Below, piece after piece: positions 47,501 to 59,500 of a stretch of DNA of 64,000 nt; within the stretch, counting starts at the first letter, position 1; the number at the start of each line of letters is the position of its first letter. The notes under the pieces are model-generated. The model was not told where the DNA came from. It worked only from the letters and a program-made list of their open reading frames with translations, and ran no database searches. The stretch is from Diadema setosum (lineage: Eukaryota > Echinodermata > Echinoidea > Diadematoida > Diadematidae), in NCBI RefSeq assembly GCF_964275005.1, contig NC_092692.1, positions 15,779,006 to 15,843,005 of the forward strand. The letters are read 5' to 3'. A program made the translations under genes and the position numbers.

Positions 47501-50500
47501 CAAAGTGCCCACATGAGAATAAACACTATGGTCCTAATTCAATGTTAGTTTAAATTTAGACAATGGTTTTTGAAAATTTCTTCTGCGTAAATACGCATGA
47601 CAGATTGCATGCCCCAACAGACGTCCAGTGGCAAACGCGACTTGATACGCGCATGTCAAAGGTACGCCTATTTCATGCTTATCCATGGGCTAAATGTAAA
47701 CCACAGTTTTAAATTTAAGCCATCTTCACAAATTCGTGCCAGAGTCTGTGTTTGGATTTCCAAAAGTTTTTCACCTCGGAGGCATTATGTGCGATGCACT
47801 GTAGGATCCAGTCCAGGGCTGGGGAGTAGAGGGAGAGGTAGCTAGCCATGTCCAGCCGCTGCACTGCCAGGATGTTTTGCACTGTGTCTCCTTGGAGCTG
47901 TAGTGTGAAATGAGAAAACAGTGAGCTCTGAAGTCTTGCACAGCCAACATTCTCCTCTGTACATATTGTATCAACCTGTGAGATGTCAAAAACTTTCTCT
48001 GATCACCACCGGTGAACACATACATACACACGAACATCAAAAACATAACATACAACATGAAAACACCAACTTACAAATTTATATTGAAATCAAAATCTGA
48101 GTTTGAGAGAGTAACTCTCAAGAAACGACAAACATTTTTGTTATCAAATCACTCGCAAGACACGGGTCATTTTCATAAGTTAAAATACCTGTGAGTACGT
48201 GTTCAGGAAGTCATAGAAATTGCTGATGAGATGTTCTTTCACATTGGGAGCCACAGCCATGCCGACCTGTGAGAGAAAATAACCATAGATATACAGTAGA
48301 TAAACATATGCATATCTTACTATATGAATCAAGTTCACACTGCAGGAGCTACTGGCGCACGATGGTCTAAGCCTCTTTGGACAAAACTGCAAATAAACAA
48401 ATATGATGGAGTGCAAGCATTAACCAATATGAAACTCAATGTGGAATGTGTGGATGTATGAGTCTCAAGGCATGTCTTAATAGATTGAACAAAAGATCAA
48501 TCTACTGTTGCACACACAGTAAACCATTTGACCATATCCATCAATTTGCCAATTAGCCACTCCTCTTAGTAGGACGTTTGTTTTGAAGAAAAAAAAAAAT
48601 ACCATAGTCAACCATCTAGTGACAAGAAGTACAATTTCTCCATTTTTTCAGCAAAGTGAGATGGAGCACTGTTCACTCACAAAGAATTGTATTTATATGT
48701 CAACTAAATGATTTATGGACATGGTGTAAGGGATTGAGGGAGATTTCATGGTTATCACTCTTATACGTATATGAATGTGTGCTTGCAGCAGAAGTTAGAC
48801 AGTTATGAGCATTGCAGATCATTTGATATATGTATGCCAGGAAGTGGATTGCTTTCCAAAACATTTTCCCAATAACATTACAAAAGTGGCAGGAAAACAA
48901 ATGTACATTGACCAAAACACACCCTGCTGAGATATATTACCAGACAGGAGATTGACAAATTTAAAAGGCTATACTTTAACAAATGCTGATAAATTACTTA
49001 CAAATAGAACAAAAAAAATACTGATATCTCATTATCTTTCATCGTCAAAGGTGCAGTGACAGAAGGCACGTACCCGACACAGATACGACCTGGCATAGAT
49101 GGCCACCAGAGGATCTCCGATTCCACGGATCTGATTGGTCAGTCGCAGCAGAGCCTGAGAGTACTCTCTGGACAGAAAGAAATATTTCAGGTAAATGAAA
49201 TGAAGATAAAACTACGATGACCAAGAGTGCTCGTAGGCATCATAATCCTCATGCTGCTTTTATTCTGAAATCACAACATCCTACTTTTTCTGGAAGAGAC
49301 CAGTGAAGTCAAATTGTGTGAGTGAAAGTGACAGCCCAACTCCTGAAAGAGCATTTTATGGCACAATATGAAAATGGTACAAAAAATGCAAACATACTAA
49401 TTTCAGTTATATTGTCATTTTACTGCAATAAAGCAAAATGAGCAAACAAAATATGTTAAACTTTAAATGGGTGATTCTGAAGATGTTCTGGAAGTGATTA
49501 ATTGCATGATCCTAAATTTGATGTACCACGCTATCAACCTCAAGAACTGCTGAATTTGGTGTTGGGTTTTTAATGAGGGATGGTAGTTGCCTGCCATGAC
49601 AAATATTTCTGGAGAATATGGATGACCCTAAAAGTTGAGTCTAAGACACCTTTCTTTCTCATCTCTGCATTTGACTTTCTAATTCTGATTTGTTTGACAT
49701 AGCTGCACAGGAAGCAACAAATGCTTGAAAAGAGAGTTACCGTGAGACCGACAACTCCAAGTTCCCCCCCGAAGGACCATGCATTGGGGCTAACGTGCAG
49801 TACCCAGGGGGCACAAAGTACTATTGCAAGGGGGGCTACAACCAGAAACTTCATGATTGATAGTCCCTGTATGTATCCACTGAGCTACAACAGCTCCATG
49901 ATAATGAATGATATGAAAGCCTCTTACCCTTCCGTCAGAAAGCTGTAGCACTTGAGAATAGCCGTCTCAACATATCTGAGTGTCAGTTACTATTAAGGAA
50001 AGGTCACAGGTAAACATGACCCTTACATTTTGCTCATCTTTTGGAAAGCAAAGGAAGGTTCACAAATGTGCTAGGAATGAGTCGTATGTATTATGTAAAA
50101 TTCCTGAAAATGTTGTGCTCTATAGAGGGTCTCACGTGGGAGATTTTGGTGAAAGAAAGTACAAATACATATATATGGTGGTCTTTCTCATCATTTGAAA
50201 TACATTACATCATGTGAAGTTGCATGACATTAGCAAGATATCATGATGCTGCTCTGTTTGTTTCTTCTCTGTGCCAATAAATTTATCAACTCTAAAAGTG
50301 ATGATCGAAGGAGATTTGTGTAACACCATTCAACATGTACTGTAAAACATGAAATTTTCGCGAATTGGAGCCGACGGCCTTTTTCGTGGCACAAAATTTT
50401 CGCAAGTTGCCTTTCACATTCAATGCGTATGGTGTAAAACAAGAACTTTAACATGCATTTTAATTTCGCAAATCTTGGCTTTCGCGAAATTCGCGAAATT

Positions 50501-53500
50501 AAAATGCACATGAACATTCCTCATTTTACAGTACTAGCTTCCACAACATTCCACAAGCTTAAGGACTGATAGCATCAAGGAAGGATACAGTCGGGGGATG
50601 AGCTCCCTGATGGACGCTATCTTGAAGAACCAGTTCCGGCAGGTCTCCTTGGCGGACTCGGGCACCTGGGACGGGGAGAACTTGGTGGGGAGGACCTGGG
50701 GAGTGCTGGACCCGGGCGGAAGGTAGGTGGACTTCTTGTGGATCCTGTCATAGACCAGACGTCCTGCAATGAGAACCAGAGTAAACCACATGAGAATAGA
50801 ACCTTGATCTATCATTTTCTGGTTTGTTTTTGTTTTGTTTCAATCATACGCAGCATTCTAAACATGTTTGTGAACCTTTTCCATCTAATCTGACTTGCTT
50901 TCTATCTTCAGACTCCTGAGGGCAGTGAGGTGGCTCAGACAGTAAGGCTATCTGCCATCATCAAAATCAAATGGCTCGAGTTCGGGCGCAGGTTCAAATC
51001 CCAGTGAGTCTTACTGATTAATGTTGTATGTCGTCCCCTCTAGTAGAGGCAAAAACAATCTAAAAACCCCATTGTGACTCTGAATCAAGGGGTCATATAA
51101 AATGCAGCACTACATTGAGATACAGAATTGATCAGAACAGCAATTTCATTATTGAAAAGAAATACCTTGTGAAAAAAGCACAGAAAGAACCCAACTACAC
51201 AATCACCATAATCAATTTTAGTTACACGGCTACATTCCCTACCATCAATATTTCCAAAATATTGCAAGTTACTCAATTGTATTCCTACACCAGGGTTGAG
51301 AGGGACAGCATGAACTAGACACCGTATCAAAATATCTCCACATTGGGCAGGACTGAAATTCAGTATTATCTGATTTGGGAGTCCCGAGTCTCATCCACTT
51401 TACCACAGTACCCTCATACATCACAACTCTTTGCTGATTTACATGCTGACTCACCAAAAGTGTCCAGAATGTCTGTGATGAGGACATACTTGCTGGGGTA
51501 GAACTGGATGACTGAGACGTCTGCCAGCAGCTTGGAGCACTATAAAATTAAAAAAACAAAACAAAAACCACGAAATGTGAAAATGTGCATCAGAGGTAGA
51601 AATGATACTACATTTGCTCTCAAGACCAATTGCATACAGAAACCCCATGTGATGTGCATCAAATGTATGGCGAAAAACTATACACCAAAGACATGAACTA
51701 ACAGCATTGCCTGTTACAAACAGGTACACTAGTGGTCTGAGTGACATGCCCTCAAGAGACCATGCTACACACTCGTAACATGATTAAATCATGAAACATA
51801 AACAAAGACACTCCATATGGAGAGCAGACTACCAAATAAGGTGCCTCCTTGAATCTTAATGGGGCATTCCAATTTTCAATCAATAACTTTTCACAAGTCA
51901 AAAACATCTCTATCCACCATACAATGTTACAAAGTCTCTGAACTACTAAATTCATAGCTGATCTTTAAATTGGCAAAACAATTTGTAAGACCCGAGTTTA
52001 CGCTGCTCTCAATCTAATTTTCAATTTGTGCAGACATAATAAGAATGCGTGCAAGTTTCATCCAATCTTCCTCCAACATAAGATATGAAGTGAAATTCAG
52101 TGGTGCCAATTTGATGAGAATAAGATGATTTCGGCAACACAAAATCCCCAGGACTTGATGGGTTAACCAACAGAAGATATGGTTGCAGAGTCAGCAGCAT
52201 GTCTGACTGAGACATGGGAAAACCCCTCATTCAGATCCCAGACACAGCACTATTTTGAATGATATCTGCTGCATCAAGGGGGCTTTTCCTCTAGGGAAGA
52301 GGAAAACGATTCCCACCTTTCATGGTGGAAGATATAGTGGAAAGCTGGAGGGAGCAGCCAACAAATCAATGCAAGTCAAAGATCACACATCACAACATAC
52401 AGCTGTTTGAACATCCACTCCAGCAACTAGCAGAGATGCACAACCAGGGCCCTGTTGCATAAAAAGATGCAATCAAAGAGAAGTCAGAAAATCAAATGTA
52501 AGTCAAGTATTAGCCAATCAGAATAGAGTATTTAGGGAATTATGTTTAACATTTTGACTTGCGTTCAATCTCAACTTTTATCCAACAGGGCCAAGGAAAT
52601 GTGTGTGGTACAAGCTCCTGACTTTCACAGGATTTGACCTCTCTTGTAATGTGATGGACCACCGACAGGGTGTGGCATTTGTTACCTGGATGGCAATCTT
52701 GAGGGCCTTGACCTTCTGATCCTGGTCCCAGGCGTTGATGAGGGCCTGATTGAGCTCCTCGATGCGGAAGACGTACTCCTGCTGGCTGAGGTTCAGCATC
52801 TCCTTCACTGAGCCCTGGTGATGGGAACACATGATCAGACTTTTGTTATACACTGTCCTCTCAGATTTATGATGTCTACCACTGGGTCCTATGGGGGCAA
52901 CTCAGTTTGGTGTAAGCTCATTACACAGCTGGTGTAGCATCTCTTTTACTGAATACTGTGATGGTATTTTTGTCTGGTGTTAAACTCCACCATCATTGTA
53001 CTGTGTGGTAGCATCCCTCACACCAAGTCCTATGATGGTAACTTTATCTGGTGTTAGCTCATTACTCAGCCTCATCAAGCACATTATCACTTTCACACAG
53101 CCTCGGGATGGGGACGTTATTTAGCGCTAACTTTTGCAAAATCCCTTGAGCAGGTTTAGCATCCCCTTCCACTGGTGATGATTATCACCTGGTGTTTGTC
53201 TTTCACACTTTTTGATCTACAACATAAAGCTTGGTGTTCACCAATAACTGGGTCATATTAAGGTGACAATGTACTTTGTTGTTGGGGAGGGATTTGGAGG
53301 GAATTAAAAAAAGAGAAGAGTTACTTCAAAGGAGATGATGAATAGCAGGTTGCCACTTCAATTCATAGCAAGTTCAAAAATTAACAAGAAGGAACCAAAA
53401 TAACGCTGTATAACTATCACTGTGCTTAAGATTTCACTTATGTTAAAGTTAAAGAAAGAAAAAGAAAAAGAGGCTGTATCAAGCAGGGAATGTACCTGTA

Positions 53501-56500
53501 AACATGCAAAAGTGAACCCGTCAAGACATTGACATATACCTGCTTTTAATATACCTGTAATTAAACACTCAAGTCATGAGCAGGAATAGCAACATGACTT
53601 CATATCAAACTGAACAACCTTAATGTTCACTCATCCAAGTCCGATGCAGCATATTCAATGGACATAAGAACTAACCTCCTCAAAGTCGTCTAGTTGTTCC
53701 AGTCTGTTTTTCATCTTGTCTGACACACTTCCCTGGGCTACCTGGGTCTTCACAGCCACTGGGAAAAACAAAATGAGCAAAGAAACATATACATATAAAC
53801 CTACAAATCTTTTGGTCCTGTGAATAAAAGGTCGTACTTCAAGCAAAATGCTAGTATACTTTCGAAGGATGGGCAGCTCTTGCTGCAACACGTTGTATAC
53901 TACATCTGCACATAAGAGCATTAAAACTGATAAATTTAAAACAGATACAATAAGCAGGAATCATACATACTGCACTACAGAAAAATATATACATTGTACT
54001 TACCTTTCTCTCTATCTGCTGGCGACAAGAAGCTCTGGTAAGAAATGAATAAAGAAAGAAACAAAATATACAGATTACAGCAAATTTTATATAACTGTGA
54101 AACATGCTGTCATTTAAATGTATCCCAGTAAAATTTTGGAATTTGCACAAGAGATTATATTTTCACAGAAATCCAAGACTCCTGTCACACTGCCACATTC
54201 CTATGACAGAAGAATATCGTCACACGGGAAAGAAAACTTGTCCTGCTAAGTGTCTTTTTTTTCTTCTTCTCAGTACGTATTTCCAAGGAAGATTGCATTC
54301 TCTCTGTCAACACCCTGATGTTGATATACTGACAACATAATAAGAATTTCCACCTGTAAGACCCTCTTGAAGCTCAAGTACTTTCTTTCAATCCAGAGTT
54401 AGACGACATAAGAATGCTATCAACATATAGTGTGCAATAGTAAATGTGTAAAAGAAAAGAAATATATGGTACACTTATTCTTCTACTTCACTTTGCAAAA
54501 ACAAAACGAAACAAAACAAAACAAAACAAAAACCTCACTGCTACCAATTAAAAATACTTTACAACAACTATTCACAAGCAGTATGGGCAAAGATAAGAAG
54601 TGCAGTGCTCACTGTTGTGATTGAGAGCTTTTCTGACGTGGTGTATTTTCCAAGGATTCCCGCCTTCTTGCTGGACCATGGCTCAAAGGAGTCATCAAGA
54701 TCCTGTGATGCTGATTTGGAAGTTGATTGTGCCTGTAGAGAAAAGCCATTACGGAGCATCAGTGAATACGTGGCGTGGGGAAATGCAATTTACTCATTAC
54801 TAGATTCCCTTCTCTGTATTTAAAAGCGTGCAATAAGAATCATAAACCACGCCGGATATTTTGCTCATACCAATTGTTTTTTCCATCAAAACAGAATTCT
54901 GAAAATTTCAGACCTATTTTATTACAATCTCGGAATTTTCATGTATAAACTAGCAACTAATGAATTACCATCTGTTTTTATCCACATGTTCAAAAGAAAT
55001 CGCTCTAGCCACTGTTATCCCACTCGCCAGAGTGACGCCTATCACCTTCCCCGTACTCGCACTATTTTTGCAAAGAAAACAATTATATTTACTGGAGCCA
55101 GATATTGGAATGATCTCCCTCCAGATATCACTTCTTCCTTATCTTTATTCACCTTCAAACGCAAATTAAAACAGCTATTACTTAGTGGATACACACTACC
55201 AAGCTTTCAGCAACCTTTTTATGCTCCCAGTCTTTTGTCCTTGCCCGCAGCACCAAGTTATTCAAGTTATTTCATGGTACCGATACATCTTTTAATAATA
55301 TAGCATTTTTGTTTTTCAAACACTGCGAGATTTGTATGCAGTCTGGTTTGTGCGATATCTATGTGGTTCATTAGTTTATTACTCATTGATTTTTTGTACT
55401 GGTGTAATTTTAGTTGGTCAAGACAAACATATCCGTTCTCCATGTAAAATTATATGCCTATGAACTCGGGAACCTACAGTTTTACAAGCTTTAAAGCTTT
55501 TATGTAGGCCTCATCATATTTCTTATACATACTAGTGACATTTTCACACGATATGACCATGTACATTTGTGTCAAGTATATTTTCTTTTCTTTTTCGTCT
55601 ATAATCAAAAGACATGATTGTATATATATTTTGTATTCTTGTTTTGTTGTCAATAATTTTGTAATCTCATCATTGAGAAATGGAAATATGAAATACGTAA
55701 TTTGACCAGAACTACAATCCCATGAACAGTTATTACATATTGTACATTCAAGTCTTGTTGATAGGATGACATCCACTGGGAACAAGCCTTTACTTGTGAT
55801 TACAGAATAGCGTTTTTGTTTTTTAATTCAACTTTTTATTTACTTCTTTTTTCCACCTGTCACTCATTAATTGTCCAATGTATGAGTATCTTCATTATTG
55901 TTCATACTGTTTGAATATTGATGCTACCAATATATTCCTTGTGTACACTACGCTTGACTGTTATCCAACAATTTTACGGAAATTGAATTTAATGATAATA
56001 ATACAGGGTACTTATAATGCACCAATATTACATGACTACTGTGCTCAAGGAGCAAAATTAGAATGAAGTAGAATGGAGAGCATGTAACTTCTGAGGGAAA
56101 AGTAGAGATTCTAGAATCAAGATTTCCATTTCATATGACTTCAAAGTATGAATATACAACATTTATGCTGCCAAAGTTTTTGAAAAAAAAGAGTGGACTG
56201 CCACACACCGAATCCTTGGTAGAAGAGCCAAGTGAGGATGACAGCGGGTCTGACAGAGGGTCTGCCTTGGGCTTGGCCGCTGCGGCAGCAGCGAACATGG
56301 AGAGGGGATCGGAGCCTTCCAGGGCACTGCTCAGGGGGTCAGTGAGGGATGACGCCTTCTTGGCAGGCTCCTGCTGCTTCTGTCCTCCGCTGGTGCTGCC
56401 GCGGCCAGACTTGCGGAGCTTTGCATCTGCCACATGCACCTGGGATTCAGGAGAGTGGCGATATAGTTGACTCTCGGCAAATGAATACTAATCAGCGTAA

Positions 56501-59500
56501 ATTCAGAATACAGTCAAACTGGTGATCTATTAGATCTGCATGATATATTGATGGTGCTACACAGCTGCTCTTGTGGCACTCAAATCAAATATTTCCCATA
56601 ATGACATCCAAGAGCATGGGGAAGACATAAGGTGAAAGGGGTGGAATTAAAAGGACCATGTACAACATAAAGGTCATGACCGACTCTAAATCACAGTTTA
56701 GCGTTATCATCATATAGTGCTGTGTTATCAGTGTAGCATCACTTATGGACAATCCACCCAAAAGGGAGGAGGTGATGGCAATAAGAGCCAGCAATTTATG
56801 CATATCAAAGCAATAATTTCATTATAATCTGAGGCAAATATAGAGATAAGAGTAAGAAATGAAAATCTGAATACATGTGAATAAGTCATCCTACATAGTT
56901 TCTCATTGCCTACTCAAAAGGATAGCATACCCGAGACAGCCCTTGCACATTACCCATGATACAGCTGTATACAGTATTTAGTTCACAAAATACACAAAAG
57001 TGCCACTGCATGCATTTTCTGGAGGGTATTTGATTACTTTAACAATATCGGGTGATTTATCAAATTGATATATGTGACCGTGCACCACAAAACGAAGAAA
57101 AAGTCGCGCCCATTGATTTTACGTGAGGACTCAAAAAAAGGTCAAATGGGTCAACAGAGTCAATCTTGAGCTTTTCATATTTTCTGAAAGAGCTATCCTT
57201 CTTCTACACTATTCTTTAGTTTGGGATCATAGCATGAATGGGAAAGTGTGTATTCAGCAGTTTTTCTACAGCCCTTTTTTTGGGAGAGTAGAATGATCAG
57301 GTATGTCTTAGAGGCCCCTTTTCATTTCTCGAAATCCTGTGCACACTCTTTACTTTCAAGTCTAATAACTTGTGAAAGAATAAAGCTACTGCTTTGAAAG
57401 TTGGCATTAATCATGTTCATAATGTGTTGATAGCACATACTCAATTTCAGCTTAATCTGATAATCCTTTCATTGCTGTTGCTCCAGTTGCTAACATCCTG
57501 TGTTTTGTCCCTTTCACCGCACAGCTAGTACGGCTTGGTAAGGATTAAGCGCTTGAATAGACCCTGTACTTCAGAGCCTCTTTTCTCATTTCCTACTTTT
57601 CCAGAGTGTGTGCTTTCTTTCCAGTATTTAGATAGGTTAGAGGAATCCATTTGAATTGAGTTATACATCATTTTAAAGCTTACAGTCTGCTCTTTCAGAA
57701 TCTGTCCCTAACTAAAAATCCATGTCAGGCGACTTTTTGTCGGTTTTGTGGTGCAGGGTCACATATCATCACTACATTCATTTACTGACTATTTTGTCTA
57801 CTGGCTGGACTGATGATTTGTTGACAGCAATAGTCTACTACATGGTGTTATTTGGAATTTGTACATTCTAGCTTTAAGTTTTCAGGTTGAGCCTGTGAAG
57901 CGGCTGCCATTTTAAAATGTCTTCACTTTCAGGTACACTATTTTCCTTGAATAATTCCAACTGCTGGGTCAGCAGTCATGGGCATTCCTACCGTGATTGG
58001 TTTCAGGGGGTGATCTGTGGTGATCTCTCCCTTCAGGAGACGACCTCTCTTCTCCGCCTCATAGTCCCTCGGACGAGCTAGCCTGTAGAACAATGTAAGG
58101 GGAAAGAACTTTGTGAGAGCATGTTGCTTTCAATATGGCCTCCTGACTCGAGATATTTTGCGCCATTGTGCTATGCCCCCTTAGGATGCTCTGATTTTCA
58201 GGCAAAAAGTACACCTCTATATGAGAACTAGTAGGCCCCTTCGGAAAAATATAATGAATCCATGATCATCTGAATCACGTTTTAGAATCTAAGTCATAGA
58301 TTTTAAGAAGTTCAGGCAAACATTTGACAGTAGATACAATATACTGCTTCTCATATTGACAACTGACACATTTTCATATGTACACTAGACAAAAAGTGAT
58401 CTCAGTTAGCTCAGAAAGTATACATTACTGAGGAAATGCAACATGCAGACCAAGATCTCCTGATAACCTCCAGCACCTTACCACCTGGAAAGACAGCTGG
58501 GACATGAAGTTTCATCACCTTTTAAAAGTGCTCCTCCCTACCAGTCACCTTGAGGAGTAGACACCCATTATTACAGCCATCATACCACCTACATTGCCAC
58601 ACTCTGGATAAAGTCACACGGGCAAAAAGTATCTTGGGGTGACTGTCCAGCAGAACATAAGCTGGGACAACCATAGCAATAAAATCTCCAGTAAAGCAAG
58701 CAGAACACTGGGCTCACTCAGAAGAAATCTAAAAATAAGTTCCAGTAAGATCAAGGAAAGAGCATACAACAACTTTGTAAAAGCAGCACTTGAGTATGCC
58801 TCCTGTGTTTGGGACCCTGCTACTCAGAAAAACATCAATGAGCTAGAGTCTGTACAGAGACAAGCTGCTCACTTTGTGCTTAACAGGTACCATAACACAT
58901 CAACTTCAAGTGTCAGCCAGATGATCCAAGACCCTTACTGGCTGGCAGTTCCTTGTACACTGCATCTCATGCTCTTTATACATGCTCTCATGCTCTTTAT
59001 ACACTGCATCTCATGTACACTGCATCTCATGCTCTTTATGATCAACAATGACCTGGCCCACTGCCAAATAATCCAATCAAAACTCCTCCCACTACCCCCT
59101 CACCAATGATGCTCTCACAGTATGCAGTAAACAATTCCACTTCCAGTTTGTCACTTGCAGAATACAATACACTTACAGCTCAAGGCAGGGGGTAATTTTT
59201 CGATTTTCCTACCAAGGACCATAAAGGACTAGAACAGCCTTCCAGAGAGGAAGTAGTGGCTACTCCAACCCCTGACACATTTGTCAAGTTGCCTCTTGTC
59301 AAGGCCACCCAGCCAGGGTCGATTAACAAACCATCATGGGGCCTTTTTTTTTTTTAAGGAAAAGAAAAAAAAAATGTACGTTAAATAGCAATTCAAAACT
59401 CAAAAGTTAGAAGGTCAATCAATGCAGGACAAGGCAAGCTTGGCCTACATCCCTAGTGCCATGATAATCAACTTATTGATTGTGGGCATCCTCGGCAAGA

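Noticed and set aside
50920..51010. tRNA gene
   Set aside because: A and B boxes are present but acceptor-stem pairing and a clear anticodon arm are not; called a SINE.
51280..51425. Another minus-strand tRNA-like SINE
   Set aside because: Box matches (TGGTAAAGTGG, TTTCAGTCCTG) are too weak to call.
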